DNA of 64,000 bases from Blastococcus saxobsidens DD2 (GTDB lineage Bacteria > Actinomycetota > Actinomycetes > Mycobacteriales > Geodermatophilaceae): contig NC_016943.1 in the NCBI RefSeq assembly GCF_000284015.1, positions 3,513,541 to 3,577,540 of the forward strand. The letters run 5' to 3'. Positions 32,295-41,380 of the stretch are shown piece after piece. The notes beneath the pieces are model-generated. The model was not told the origin of the DNA, searched no databases, and saw nothing but the letters and a program-made list of their open reading frames with translations. The number at the start of each line of letters is the position of its first letter. The first letter of the stretch is position 1. The translations under genes and the position numbers were made by a program.

Positions 32295-33758
32295 TCAGCC
32301 GACCGGGACCGCGAACTCCTCGAGCACCGCCGCGAGCGCGCCGTCCACCCGTGCGGTCAGCCGGGTCCCGGCGCCCTCGTGCTGCTCGGCGAGGACCTCG
32401 CCGTCCCGGTGGACCCGGGCCACGAGGTCACCCCGCTCGTAGGGAACCAGCACGTCGACCTCGACGTCGGGGTGCGGCAGCCGTTCGGCGATCATCCGGC
32501 GCAGGGTCTCCATCCCGGCTCCGGTGCGGGCCGACACCCACACGGCGCCGGGCAGGGCCTGGCGGAGGGTGAGGATGTCCTCCTCGGTCATCGCGTCGAC
32601 CTTGTTGACGACGATGAGCTCGGGGACGGCGGCCGCGTCGATCTCGGACAGCACGATCCGGACGGCGTCGATCTGGCCGAGCGGGTCGGGGTCGGAGCCG
32701 TCGACGACGTGCACGAGCAGGTCGGCGGCGGCCACCTCCTCCAGCGTGGAGCGGAAGGCGTCCACCAGCTGGTGCGGCAGGTGGCGCACGAAGCCGACCG
32801 TGTCGGTCAGCGTGTACTCCCGGCCATCCGGTGACTGCGCCCGGCGCACCGTCGGGTCCAGGGTCGCGAACAGCGCGTTCTCGACCAGCACCCCGGCACC
32901 GGTCAGCTGGTTGAGCAGGCTGGACTTGCCCGCGTTGGTGTAGCCGGCGATCGCCACGCTCGGCACCGCGTGGCGGTCCCGGCTGGACCGCTGGGTGGCC
33001 CGCGCGGTCGCCATGCCGGCGATCTCCCGGCGCAGCTTGCTCACCCGGGCGCGGATCCGCCGCCGGTCGGTCTCGATCTTCGTCTCACCGGGACCGCGGG
33101 TACCGATCCCGCCACCGCCGGCGACGCGGCCACCGGCCTGCCGGGACAGCGACTCACCCCAGCCGCGCAGTCGCGGCAGCATGTACTGCATCTGGGCGAG
33201 CTCGACCTGGGCCTTGCCCTCCCGGCTGCTCGCGTGCTGGGCGAAGATGTCCAGGATCAGCGCGGTCCGGTCGACGACCTTCACCTTGAGGATCTTCTCC
33301 AGCTGGTTGAGCTGGCCGGGGGTGAGCTCGCCGTCGCAGATCACGGTGTCGGCGCCGGTCGCGGCGACGACGTCGCGGATCTCGTTGGCCTTGCCCGAGC
33401 CGACGTAGGTGGCCGCGTCGGGCTTGTCGCGGCGCTGGCTGACCGCCTCCAGCACCTGGGAGCCGGCGGTCTCGGCCAGCGCGGCGAGCTCGGCGAGCGA
33501 GCGGTCGGCGTCGGCCTGCGTGCCCTCGGTCCAGACCCCGACGAGCACGACCCGCTCGAGTCGCAGCTGCCGGTACTCGACCTCGGTGACGTCGGCGAGT
33601 TCGGTGGAGAGCCCCGCGACGCGGCGGAGCGCGCCACGCGCCTCCCGTGCGTAGGAGCCGGTGGTCTCGTCGGTCTCGTCCCGCTGCGCGGCGGCCGCGC
33701 GGCGGGTGTCGAGCTCGGTCTGCTCGTCGAACGGCAGGGCGTCGGGGGCGGTCGTCAT
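32295..33758 (-). CDS. hflX: Ribosome-associated GTPase HflX
   Basis: A 487-residue translational GTPase that splits or rescues stalled ribosomes. The N-terminal HflX domain contains SGKANEI and DGELTPGQLNQLE; the coiled region has GGGGIGTRGPGETKIE, the family signature; the G domain shows GYTNAGKS (about 272-279), DTVGF and NKVD. Actinobacterial HflX is slightly longer at the N-terminus than E. coli's. I chose the ATG at 33758; an ATG at 33806 would add 16 residues without a ribosome site. In Streptomyces it also neighbours dapF and miaA. Confidence 0.96.
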   Translation of the reverse strand: MTTAPDALPFDEQTELDTRRAAAAQRDETDETTGSYAREARGALRRVAGLSTELADVTEVEYRQLRLERVVLVGVWTEGTQADADRSLAELAALAETAGSQVLEAVSQRRDKPDAATYVGSGKANEIRDVVAATGADTVICDGELTPGQLNQLEKILKVKVVDRTALILDIFAQHASSREGKAQVELAQMQYMLPRLRGWGESLSRQAGGRVAGGGGIGTRGPGETKIETDRRRIRARVSKLRREIAGMATARATQRSSRDRHAVPSVAIAGYTNAGKSSLLNQLTGAGVLVENALFATLDPTVRRAQSPDGREYTLTDTVGFVRHLPHQLVDAFRSTLEEVAAADLLVHVVDGSDPDPLGQIDAVRIVLSEIDAAAVPELIVVNKVDAMTEEDILTLRQALPGAVWVSARTGAGMETLRRMIAERLPHPDVEVDVLVPYERGDLVARVHRDGEVLAEQHEGAGTRLTARVDGALAAVLEEFAVPVG

Positions 33759-33899
33759 CGTGTCCAGCCTGGCACGGTCCTGCAGGGAAGGCACCTGAGT
33801 TGTCATCGCCGGGTAGAACACCGGAACCGCCGCTGTGCATCCCGATCGGCGCTGCGGGTAGGGCCGGGGGATCCGACGGCCCAGCACGAGGAGGAACCG

Positions 33900-34118
33900 A
33901 TGACCGAGTCCGGAGCCAGTACCCCCGGAGCCGACGACGCGATCGACGACCCGGGTCGGGACCCGAAGGGGCTCCATCCGCCGCGGGACATCCTGGACGC
34001 GCCGGGCGGGGTCAGCCGGGATGCCGGCTACACGCCGGGCCGCCCGTCGCTCGACGAGCGGCAGGCCGGGAGCAAGCCCGACGAGCCGCCGACCGGTAGC
34101 GAGAAGGGCGGCCTCTGA
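33900..34118 (+). CDS. Small hydrophilic hypothetical protein
   Basis: A 72-residue protein from ATG 33900 with GAGGAGGAACC upstream. It is acidic and rich in Asp, Gly, Pro and Ser (TPGADDAIDDPGRDPKGL, PSLDERQAGSKPDEPPTGSEKGGL), with no hydrophobic core, so probably disordered. Divergent from hflX and convergent with dapF (6 bases between stops). No family recognised. Confidence 0.7.
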   Translation: MTESGASTPGADDAIDDPGRDPKGLHPPRDILDAPGGVSRDAGYTPGRPSLDERQAGSKPDEPPTGSEKGGL

Positions 34119-34124
34119 GCCGGA

Positions 34125-34997
34125 TCAGGCGGCGAGCCACTCCGGGCAGAGGGTGCCGGTCGAGACCAGGACCGCCGGCCCGCTGAGGATCGTCGTCCCG
34201 GGGGTCACCTGCACCGACAGGCGGCCTCCGGGGACGTCCACGACGACGGTGCCCACGGTCACGCCCTCGGACCGCAGGGCGGTGTACGCCGCGGCACAGG
34301 CGCCGGTGCCGCACGACCGGGTCTCCCCCACGCCCCGCTCGAAGACCCGCAGCCGGATGTGCGCACCGGGTTCGACGACGTTGACCAGCTCGACGTTGAC
34401 GCCCTCGGGGAAGAGGTCGGCGTCGAACAGCGGCGGCGTCGTCAGGTCGAGGCTGCCGACGTCCACGTCGGTGAGGGCGGCCAGGTGCGGGTTGCCCATC
34501 GAGACGGCCAGCCCGGGAAAGCTGCGCCCGTCCAGCTCGGCGGCCCCCCGGCCGAACTCACGGGCGGGGCCCATGTCCACCCAGTAGCCGCCGTCGGCGG
34601 CAGCGCCCACCCGCCGGGGCCCGCCGCGAGTGCCCACGAGCACGCCCTCCGCGCAGGCGGCCCGGTCCAGCAGCCCCTCGGCGATCAGCGCGTGCAGGAA
34701 CAGCCGGATGCCGTTGCCGCACATCTCCGCGTACGAACCGTCGGCGTTGCGGTGGTCCATGAACCACTCGCACCGGCCCAGGTCCTCCCCCAGCACCTGC
34801 GGCGCGTCGGGCACGTGGGCGCTGCGGACCAGCCGGAGGACGCCGTCGCCACCCAGCCCGGCGCGGCGCTCGCACAGCCGGCGGACGGTGGCCGCGTCGA
34901 GCCGGTCCCCCGCCCAGACCGTGCCGTCGGGGTCGGGCAGCACCACGAAGTCGTTCTCGGTGCCGTGCCCTTGCAGCACGCGCGGGAAGGCGGTCAC
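34125..34997 (-). CDS. dapF: Diaminopimelate epimerase
   Basis: A 290-residue cytoplasmic, cofactor-independent epimerase converting LL- to meso-diaminopimelate for lysine and peptidoglycan. Both catalytic cysteines are present: C93 in AEMCGNGIRLF and C229 in GETRSCGTGAC. QGHGTENDFVVL at the start replaces the usual GxGNDFV pattern with a one-residue variation. GTG start 34997 overlaps the miaA stop (GTGA). Confidence 0.97.
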   Translation of the reverse strand: MTAFPRVLQGHGTENDFVVLPDPDGTVWAGDRLDAATVRRLCERRAGLGGDGVLRLVRSAHVPDAPQVLGEDLGRCEWFMDHRNADGSYAEMCGNGIRLFLHALIAEGLLDRAACAEGVLVGTRGGPRRVGAAADGGYWVDMGPAREFGRGAAELDGRSFPGLAVSMGNPHLAALTDVDVGSLDLTTPPLFDADLFPEGVNVELVNVVEPGAHIRLRVFERGVGETRSCGTGACAAAYTALRSEGVTVGTVVVDVPGGRLSVQVTPGTTILSGPAVLVSTGTLCPEWLAA

Positions 34998-35914
34998 CCC
35001 TCGATCGTACGGCCGGTGATCTCGCCCAGGACCGCGTCGGCCAGGTCGGGGCGGGCGGCGTCGAACCACGCCGTGGCGGCGTCGCGGCGGAACCACGACC
35101 GCTGCCGGCGGACGAAGCGCCGGGTGGCGCTGACGGTCCGCTCCCGCGCCTCGTCGGCGGTCAGGGTGCCGTCGAACTCCGCGAGCACCTGGGCGTAGCC
35201 GAACGCTCGGGACGCCGTCGGGCCGTCCCGGAGCCCGTCCGCGGCCAGCCCCGCCACCTCGTCGACGAAACCGGCGGCCCACATCCGGTCGACCCGCGCG
35301 GCGATCCGCGCGTCGAGCTCGGCCGGCGCGCGGTCCACGCCGATGACGACGGCCGGGTAGTGCGGGGCGGGCTCGGGCAGCTGCGCCCGGAAGGGGCCAC
35401 CGGTGAGCTCGATGACCTCCAGCGCCCGGACGATCCGCCGTCCGTTGGTGGGGAGCACGGCCGCGGCCGCGGCCGGGTCCAGGGCGGCCAGCCGGGCGTG
35501 CAGCTCCCCGGCGCCGACGGCGGTCAGCTCCTCCTCGAGACGGGCACGGAGCGCCGGGTCGGTCCCCGGGAAGTCGAGTTCGTCGAGGACGGCGCGGACG
35601 TAGAGCCCGGAGCCGCCGACCAGGAAGGGCACCACCCCTGCCGCACGGAGCCGGTCGATCTCGGCGCGGGCGCGCTGCCGGTACTCGGCCACCGACGCCG
35701 GTTCCCGGACGTGCCACAGGTCCATGAGGTGGTGCGGCACGCCCCCGCGCTCGGCAGGGCCGGGCTTGGCGGTGCCGATGTCCATGCCGCGGTAGAGCTG
35801 CATCGAGTCGGCGTTGACCACCTCACCGCCCAGCCGGTGCGCCAGGGTCACGGCCAGCGCCGTCTTCCCCGTGGCGGTCGGCCCGACGACGGCGACGACC
35901 GGCGGCGCGGTCAC
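34994..35914 (-). CDS. miaA: tRNA dimethylallyltransferase
   Basis: A 306-residue enzyme that prenylates A37 of tRNAs reading UNN codons. P-loop GPTATGKT at about residues 9-16, then NADSMQLYRGMDIGTAKP, DLWHVREPASVAEYR, GGSGLYVRAVLDELDFPG and the C-terminal FVRRQRSWFRRD. GTG start 35914 (VTAPPVVAVVG) overlaps the preceding stop as GTGA. MiaB, encoded nearby, then methylthiolates its product. Confidence 0.97.
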   Translation of the reverse strand: MTAPPVVAVVGPTATGKTALAVTLAHRLGGEVVNADSMQLYRGMDIGTAKPGPAERGGVPHHLMDLWHVREPASVAEYRQRARAEIDRLRAAGVVPFLVGGSGLYVRAVLDELDFPGTDPALRARLEEELTAVGAGELHARLAALDPAAAAAVLPTNGRRIVRALEVIELTGGPFRAQLPEPAPHYPAVVIGVDRAPAELDARIAARVDRMWAAGFVDEVAGLAADGLRDGPTASRAFGYAQVLAEFDGTLTADEARERTVSATRRFVRRQRSWFRRDAATAWFDAARPDLADAVLGEITGRTIEG

Positions 35915-36636
35915 GCCACCATCCAGTCGGCCACCGGGTAGCCCACCCCGAACGGGGCGGCGTCGTGCCACAGCCGCGCGGTGACGTGCCGGCCGGTGAA
36001 CGCGGCACCGACCGCCCGCCAGGTGGGCACGCCCGCGGCGAGCAGTCGCGCGCCCTCCGCGGCGTCCAGCCCGGCCAGCGCCGCGGCGTCACCGGCGGCC
36101 AGAGCGGCGCCCACCACGGCGTCGAATGGCTCGGCCGCGGGGTCGAGGTACCCGGGCCCCTTCAGCGTCCGGCGGGCCGAGCCGTCGCCCATGGCCAGGA
36201 CGCCGACGGGTGCAGGCAGGTCCCGCAGCAGCTGGCCGAGATCGGCCGGGCCGACGCCCACCCGGATCCCGGCGAACGACGCCTCGTCCAGCAGCCAGGC
36301 CCCCACCGTGTGCGCCAGCGGCAGCCGGCGGCCGCCGGGGCGCACCCGGCCGTCGAAGGGCAGCTCCAGGTCGACGCCGTAGCCGCGGAGGTCGCCGCCG
36401 TCCCCGGGGCCGAACCGCTCGCCCCCGACGGCGCCCGGGCCGACGACGACCACCACCTCGGGGGCCGCCGTGACCAGCTCGGCGACCGCCTCGGCGCAGG
36501 CCGCGCGCAGGGCCCGGGTCTCCGGCGCCGGCCGGCCCTCCACCGCCGGGAGCAGCAGCGGCGGGCACGGGCAGAACGCGATGGCGGCCGACGGACGGGG
36601 CGTCCGCGCCGGGAGGCCGCCGGGAACGATGGTCAC
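35911..36636 (-). CDS. Class III extradiol dioxygenase subunit B-like protein
   Basis: A 241-residue protein conserved next to miaA in actinobacteria. It opens IAFCPCPPLLLPAVEGRPAPETRALRAAC and contains VVVVVGPGAVGGERFGPG, MGDGSARRTLKGPGYLDPAAEPFD and TARLWHDAAPFGVGYPVADW, resembling the LigB fold of extradiol ring-cleavage enzymes. Whether it keeps the iron-binding histidines is doubtful, and a catalytic role is unproven. GTG start 36636 (VTIVPGGLP). Coupled to miaA; divergent from the DUF349 gene. Confidence 0.85.
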   Translation of the reverse strand: MTIVPGGLPARTPRPSAAIAFCPCPPLLLPAVEGRPAPETRALRAACAEAVAELVTAAPEVVVVVGPGAVGGERFGPGDGGDLRGYGVDLELPFDGRVRPGGRRLPLAHTVGAWLLDEASFAGIRVGVGPADLGQLLRDLPAPVGVLAMGDGSARRTLKGPGYLDPAAEPFDAVVGAALAAGDAAALAGLDAAEGARLLAAGVPTWRAVGAAFTGRHVTARLWHDAAPFGVGYPVADWMVA

Positions 36637-36676
36637 TGCAGCAGTGTCGCCGATGCGACGTGGAACACTGCGGGAC

Positions 36677-38137
36677 GTGTCGAGCACGGACGACCCCGGC
36701 AACGGGGTGCAGCAGGCCGCTCCGCCGATTGCGGAGACCCCCGAGACCACCGCCCCCGAGGCGGAGCACGCTTCCGGCAGTCCCGACGCGGTGACCCCCG
36801 CGGCCGGTACGCCGGCGGCGCCGACCCCCGGGGAGGCGGCCCTCGCCGACCCCACGGAGGATGCGGCGGCACCGGCGTCGCCGGCGTCGCCGGCGCCCGT
36901 TCCCGGGCCGCCCCCGGCCCTCGTGGTCAGCGACCCCGCGCAGTGGGGACGGGTCGACGAGGACGGCACCGTCTACGTGCGCACCGCCGACGGCGAGCGC
37001 GAGGTGGGCTCCTGGCAGGCCGGCGATGCCGAGGCCGGTCTGGCCCACTACGGCCGCCGGTTCGACGACCTCGCCACCGAGGTCTCGTTGCTGGAGGCCC
37101 GGCTCAAGGCGCACACCGGCAACCCGGCGGAGATCAAGAACAAGGCGCAGGCCCTGGCCGGGTCGATCCCGACCGCGGCCGCCGTCGGCGACCTCGAAGG
37201 GCTCGCCGCCCGCGCCCGCGCGATGGTGGCGACCGCCGACTCCGCGGCCGCCGATTCGCGCGCCGAGAAGGCCGCCGCCCGCGCCGCGCAGATCGCACGC
37301 AAGGAGGCGCTGGCCGCCGAGGCGGAGCAGATTGCCGCCGAATCGACGGCGTGGAAGGCTGCCGGCGACCGCCTCAAGGCGATCGTCGAGGAGTGGAAGA
37401 CCATCCGCGGCATCGACCGCAAGACCGACGAGGCCCTGTGGTCCCGCTTCGCGGCCGCCCGGGACGCCTTCGGCCGCCGTCGCGGCACCCACTTCGCCCA
37501 GCTGGACGCGCAGCGGGGTGAGGCCCGCGCCGCCAAGCAGGAGCTGATCACGGAGGCGCAGCGGCTGTCGGCGTCCACCGACTGGGGCCCGACCAGCGCC
37601 GCCATGCGCTCGCTGATGGACCGCTGGAAGGCGGTGCCGCGCACCGGCCGGGACGGCGACGACGACCTGTGGAAGGAGTTCCGCGCCGCCCAGGACGCGT
37701 TCTTCGCCGCCCGCGCCGAGCAGGACAAGGCGCGCGACGCCGAGCAGGTCGCCAACCAGCGGGCCAAGGAGGAGCTGCTGGCGGAGGCCGAGCAGCTCGA
37801 CCCGGCCAAGGACCTGCGCGGGGCGCAGCACGCGTTGCGCAGGATCCAGGAGCGCTACGACGCCATCGGCCACGTGCCGCGCGGGGTCATGCGTTCGCTG
37901 GAGGACCGCATGCAGGCCGTCGAGCAGAAGGTGCGCGGCGCCACCGACGCCGGCCGGGTGCGCACCGCGCCGGAGAACCCGATGGTCGCCTCGATGCGGG
38001 CCGCCGTCACCAAGGCCGAGGAGCAGCTGGCCAAGGCCGAGGCCGCCGGCGACCAGCGGCGCATCACCGAGGCGCAGGCCAATCTCGCCACCCGGCGGGA
38101 GTGGCTGGCCGAAGCGGAGAAGTCCGCCCGCCGCTAG
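36677..38137 (+). CDS. DUF349 coiled-coil protein
   Basis: A 486-residue cytoplasmic protein. An acidic, proline/alanine-rich head (1-85) precedes repeated DUF349 helices: WKAAGDRLKAIVEEWKTIRGIDRKTDEALWSRFAAARDAFGRRR and MRSLMDRWKAVPRTGRDGDDDLWKEFRAAQDAFFAARAEQ, then a long charged coiled coil. DUF349 proteins are of unclear function. GTG start 36677. Its TAG stop lies inside the 12-bp target duplication of an IS4-family element, so the coding sequence is intact but the insertion has separated it from its terminator. Confidence 0.93.
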   Translation: MSSTDDPGNGVQQAAPPIAETPETTAPEAEHASGSPDAVTPAAGTPAAPTPGEAALADPTEDAAAPASPASPAPVPGPPPALVVSDPAQWGRVDEDGTVYVRTADGEREVGSWQAGDAEAGLAHYGRRFDDLATEVSLLEARLKAHTGNPAEIKNKAQALAGSIPTAAAVGDLEGLAARARAMVATADSAAADSRAEKAAARAAQIARKEALAAEAEQIAAESTAWKAAGDRLKAIVEEWKTIRGIDRKTDEALWSRFAAARDAFGRRRGTHFAQLDAQRGEARAAKQELITEAQRLSASTDWGPTSAAMRSLMDRWKAVPRTGRDGDDDLWKEFRAAQDAFFAARAEQDKARDAEQVANQRAKEELLAEAEQLDPAKDLRGAQHALRRIQERYDAIGHVPRGVMRSLEDRMQAVEQKVRGATDAGRVRTAPENPMVASMRAAVTKAEEQLAKAEAAGDQRRITEAQANLATRREWLAEAEKSARR

Positions 38138-38141
38138 CCCC
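38130..38141. repeat. Left copy of IS target-site duplication
   Basis: GCCGCTAGCCCC, identical to 39678-39689, directly abuts the left end of the insertion element and contains the TAG stop of the DUF349 gene. Confidence 0.85.
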
Positions 38142-38179
38142 AATACCGTTCAGTTAGGCGTCGGGCTCGGTTGTCAAGG
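38142..38179. repeat. IS left terminal inverted repeat
   Basis: Pairs with 39640-39677: CCGTTCAGTTAG at 38146-38157 and TGTCAAGG at 38172-38179 are exact, the 14 bases between are diverged. It overlaps the last codons of the transposase. Confidence 0.85.
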
Positions 38180-39547
38180 GTCGGGGTGGACCAGGACGTC
38201 GATGCTGATGGTGGCCTTGTGGCTGGGGCCGCGGAGGCGCCCGCTGGCGGTGTGTGGGGCGTAGTTGGAAATCGCCCGCTTGACCACGCGCGGACTGGTC
38301 CGGCAGCGGCGGTCGGGCAGCAGGTGCTCAAGGACCTGCCGGCCGATGCCGCCGAGGAGGTCGACGGTGGTCTCGGCGATGACCCCAGCGGCCTTGATGA
38401 GCTGGTCGCGGGCGGTGTTCAGGGCGATGGTGAAGCTGCCCCGGTCGGGGTCGACGTCGGGTGCGGTGAGGGTGGCGTCGGCGATGGTGATCCGCAGCGC
38501 CTGGTAGGCCACCAGCAGGGCGTAGATCTCCTGCTCGAGGCCGGCGGGGGTGCGTGCGCGCAGGACCCGTCCGTCTCCGATGGTCTGCTTGAGTTCGCAG
38601 TAGGCGGTCTCGATCTCCCACCGCTCGTGGTAGAGCCGGACGAGCTCGGTGGCCGGGCAGTCCGGGTCGGTCACCGTGGTGACCAGTTGGTAGACCTCGG
38701 TGCGTTGCCCGCCGGGGGTGGTGATGGTGATCTCGGCTCGGATGACCCGGACCTCCAGTGGGCCGATCCGGGACAGCCAGGACCCGTCGGCGCAGCGGGC
38801 GCAGACCGGCAGCCGGCGTCCGGTCTTGACCCGGACCAGCAGGTCCGCACCCCGGTCGGCGATCTGGGCGAGTAGATCGGCGGCGGCGAAGTTGCGGTCG
38901 GCCAGCACGATCATCGGCGCGCGCATGGCCGGCACCAGGTCGGTGGCGTAGCCGGTCTCACCGCGGCCGGTTGTCCCGAACGTGGTGGCCAGCAGCCCCC
39001 GGGTGCCGCAGGCGACCAGGGCCAGCAGCCGGATCATCGGATAGCCGGTGCCGCCGTGGTGCCCGCCGCCCTTGCGGTAGACGACCAGGTTGGCCGGGGT
39101 GTCCGGGCAGCACATCGTGGTGCCGTCGATCGCGGTCACCAGCCGGCCCCGCCACCACACGCCCTTGGTGGCCGGGCCGGCGGCCGGCCCGCGGAGCAGG
39201 TCGAACAAGGCTCGCAGTGGTGCCGCACCGATGCGGCGGCGCGCCGCGGCCAGCGCCGCAGGAGTCGGCGCCGGCACGGGAAGCCCGTCCAGGGCGGCGG
39301 TCATCCGATCCCACACCTGCCGGTAGCCGCACTCGGCGAACAGCACCGCGGACAGCAGCAGGTAGACCACCACCCGCGAGGGCAGGTCCCGCACCCGCTG
39401 CTGCACCGTGCCGGTCTTGGCCAGCACGGCGTCGACCATCTCGAACGGCACGATCTGGGTCAGCTCACCCAGATGACCCGGCGCGAACCGGCCTCCGGCG
39501 ACGTTGACCACACGAACGACCTGGCTGATGTCAGACTCGACGGGCAA
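38174..39547 (-). CDS. IS4-family transposase
   Basis: A 457-residue DDE transposase. Catalytic residues: D141 in AIDGTTM, D217 in VLADRNF and E313 within the YREK signature, where Y306, R309, E313 and K320 have the exact Y-2-R-3-E-6-K spacing of the IS4 family. The N-terminal part (QIVPFEMVDAVLAKTGTVQQRVRDLPSRVVVYLLLSAVL, in pieces) is the usual IS4 DNA-binding domain (DUF4372-like). It starts at TTG 39547 after GGGAG. No frameshift or internal stop. Confidence 0.95.
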   Translation of the reverse strand: MPVESDISQVVRVVNVAGGRFAPGHLGELTQIVPFEMVDAVLAKTGTVQQRVRDLPSRVVVYLLLSAVLFAECGYRQVWDRMTAALDGLPVPAPTPAALAAARRRIGAAPLRALFDLLRGPAAGPATKGVWWRGRLVTAIDGTTMCCPDTPANLVVYRKGGGHHGGTGYPMIRLLALVACGTRGLLATTFGTTGRGETGYATDLVPAMRAPMIVLADRNFAAADLLAQIADRGADLLVRVKTGRRLPVCARCADGSWLSRIGPLEVRVIRAEITITTPGGQRTEVYQLVTTVTDPDCPATELVRLYHERWEIETAYCELKQTIGDGRVLRARTPAGLEQEIYALLVAYQALRITIADATLTAPDVDPDRGSFTIALNTARDQLIKAAGVIAETTVDLLGGIGRQVLEHLLPDRRCRTSPRVVKRAISNYAPHTASGRLRGPSHKATISIDVLVHPDP

Positions 39548-39639
39548 CGGAGCTCCCGGTGGAGATCGTCTTGGCGGACGTCCCCTCTTACCGGAGCTCC
39601 GTTGCCTGTTCCCGCATCGACACGCCGCAACAACGACGT

Positions 39640-39677
39640 CCTTGACACCTCACCGCTGCCGCTAACTGAACGGCCTT
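39640..39677. repeat. IS right terminal inverted repeat
   Basis: Inverted partner of 38142-38179: CCTTGACA at 39640-39647 and CTAACTGAACGG at 39662-39673, ending CCTT at 39677. Confidence 0.85.
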
Positions 39678-39689
39678 GCCGCTAGCCCC
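39678..39689. repeat. Right copy of IS target-site duplication
   Basis: GCCGCTAGCCCC, the second copy of the target sequence, followed by the original downstream region of the DUF349 gene. Confidence 0.85.
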
Positions 39690-39697
39690 CCAGGCAT

Positions 39698-39747
39698 AGG
39701 AGGCTATGCATACGGTTTGCCGCGCGATTCCGTATGCATAGCCTCCT
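39698..39747. terminator. 18-bp-stem bidirectional terminator
   Basis: AGGAGGCTATGCATACGG (39698-39715) pairs perfectly with 39730-39747 around a 14-base loop and is followed by TTT. It lies 10 bases beyond the miaB stop and, before the IS arrived, would have begun 12 bases after the DUF349 stop, so it served both convergent genes. Its ATGCAT core is unusually AT-rich for the region. Confidence 0.85.
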
Positions 39748-39757
39748 TTGCCGTGGT

Positions 39758-41236
39758 TCAGCAGCCGGTCGTGAGCACCGGCAGCGGCTCGGGGACGCCG
39801 ATCCGCGGCATGCCGAGCGAGACGCCCGGCGTCGTGGGCTTCCGCCCGGCCTCCGACGCATCGCCGGCCCGGGTGCGCCGGTGCGAGAGCAGCGCGCCGT
39901 CGGCGACCAGGTGGTGCGGGGCCGCCTCGGTGATGGCGGTCTCGACGACGTCGCCGGGCCGCACGCCGTCGGCCGCCGTAAAGTGCACGAGCCGGCCGTC
40001 GCGGCCGCGGCCGGAGAGCCGGCCGCGCGCAGCGTCCTTGCTGCCCTCGCCGGAGGCGACGAGCAGCTCGACCTTCCGCCCGATGAGCTTCCGGTTCTCG
40101 TCCCAGCTGATCTGGTCCTGCAGCGCGGTCAGCCGCAGGTACCGCTCCTGGACGACGTCCTTGGGCAGCTGGCCGGCCATCTCCGCGGCCGGCGTGCCGG
40201 GGCGCTTGGAGTACTGGAAGGTGAAGGCGCTGGCGAACCGGGCCCGCCGGACGACCTCGAGGGTCTGCTCGAAGTCCTCCTCGGTCTCGCCGGGGAAGCC
40301 CACGATGATGTCGGTGGTGATGGCCGCGTCGGGCATGGCGGCGCGCACCCGGTCGATGATGCCGAGGTAGCGGTCCTGCCGGTAGCCGCGGCGCATCCGG
40401 CGGAGCACGTCGTCCGACCCGCTCTGCAGCGGCATGTGCAGCTGGTGGCACACCGCCGGGGTCTCGGCCATCGCGTCGATGACGTCGTCGGTGAACTCCC
40501 GCGGGTGCGGGCTGGTGAAGCGCACCCGCTCCAGCCCCTCGATCGCCCCGGTGGCCCGCAGCAGGTCGGCGAAGGCGCCCCGGTCGCGGAACTCGACGCC
40601 GTAGGCGTTCACGTTCTGCCCGAGCAGGGTCACCTCGAGCACGCCCTGGTCGACCAGCGCCTGCACCTCGGCCAGGATCTCGCCGGGCCGGCGGTCCTTC
40701 TCCTTGCCACGCAGGGCCGGGACGATGCAGAACGTGCAGGTGTTGTTGCAGCCCACGCTGATCGACACCCAGCCCGAGTAGGCGGAGTCGCGCTTCGCCG
40801 GCAGCGTGGACGGGAAGACCTCGAGGGACTCGGCGATCTCCACCTGGGCCTCGGCGTTGTGCCGGGCCCGGTCGAGCAGCGCCGGCAGCGAGCCCACGTT
40901 GTGCGTGCCGAAGACGACGTCGACCCACGGCGCCCGGCGGACGATCTCGCCGCGGTCCTTCTGCGCCAGGCAGCCGCCGACGGCGATCTGCATGCCGGGG
41001 TGGGCGTCCTTGACCGGCCGCAGGTGGCCCAGGTTGCCGTAGAGCCGGTTGTCGGCGTTCTCCCGGACCGCGCAGGTGTTGAGGACGACGACGTCGGCGT
41101 CGTCGCCCTCCGCGGCGGCGGCGTAGCCGGCCTCCTCGAGCAGGCCGGACAGGCGCTCGGAGTCGTGCACGTTCATCTGGCACCCGTAGGTGCGCACGCG
41201 GTACGTGCGCGCGGGGCTCTCGACAGGGCTCTCCAT
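39758..41236 (-). CDS. miaB: tRNA-2-methylthio-N6-dimethylallyladenosine synthase
   Basis: A 492-residue radical-SAM methylthiotransferase that converts i6A37 to ms2i6A37. N-terminal auxiliary cluster cysteines C19, C55 and C89 ([21 protein letters not shown]); radical SAM motif C163-x3-C167-x2-C170 in [10 protein letters not shown]-terminal TRAM domain with [12 protein letters not shown] start 41236 ([12 protein letters not shown]). It works after MiaA. Divergent from gluABCD across 144 bases. Confidence 0.97.
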   Translation of the reverse strand: MESPVESPARTYRVRTYGCQMNVHDSERLSGLLEEAGYAAAAEGDDADVVVLNTCAVRENADNRLYGNLGHLRPVKDAHPGMQIAVGGCLAQKDRGEIVRRAPWVDVVFGTHNVGSLPALLDRARHNAEAQVEIAESLEVFPSTLPAKRDSAYSGWVSISVGCNNTCTFCIVPALRGKEKDRRPGEILAEVQALVDQGVLEVTLLGQNVNAYGVEFRDRGAFADLLRATGAIEGLERVRFTSPHPREFTDDVIDAMAETPAVCHQLHMPLQSGSDDVLRRMRRGYRQDRYLGIIDRVRAAMPDAAITTDIIVGFPGETEEDFEQTLEVVRRARFASAFTFQYSKRPGTPAAEMAGQLPKDVVQERYLRLTALQDQISWDENRKLIGRKVELLVASGEGSKDAARGRLSGRGRDGRLVHFTAADGVRPGDVVETAITEAAPHHLVADGALLSHRRTRAGDASEAGRKPTTPGVSLGMPRIGVPEPLPVLTTGC

Positions 41237-41380
41237 GACAGGAGCGAGGGTACGGCGCCCGTGCGCCGGCCCGACCGCGGCGACGGCCGGTGCCCCGCCC
41301 GGGGGAAACATCCACCTTCGTTACGCCTTCGTGATCCCACGGTGCGGGAACTGCGACCTTCCGCCCTTAGGGTCGCGAGA

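Larger units (their letters stand above)
38142..39677. mobile_element. Complete IS4-family insertion sequence
   Basis: A 1,536-bp element with one transposase gene. Ends: left from 38142 (AATACCGTTCAGTTAG) and the reverse complement of the right end from 39677 (AAGGCCGTTCAGTTAG). Each terminal repeat runs about 38 bp: a shared CCGTTCAGTTAG, a diverged middle of 14 bases, then a shared TGTCAAGG. It is flanked by a perfect 12-bp duplication, in the size range seen in the IS4 family. The intact transposase, ends and duplication suggest a recent insertion. Confidence 0.9.
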
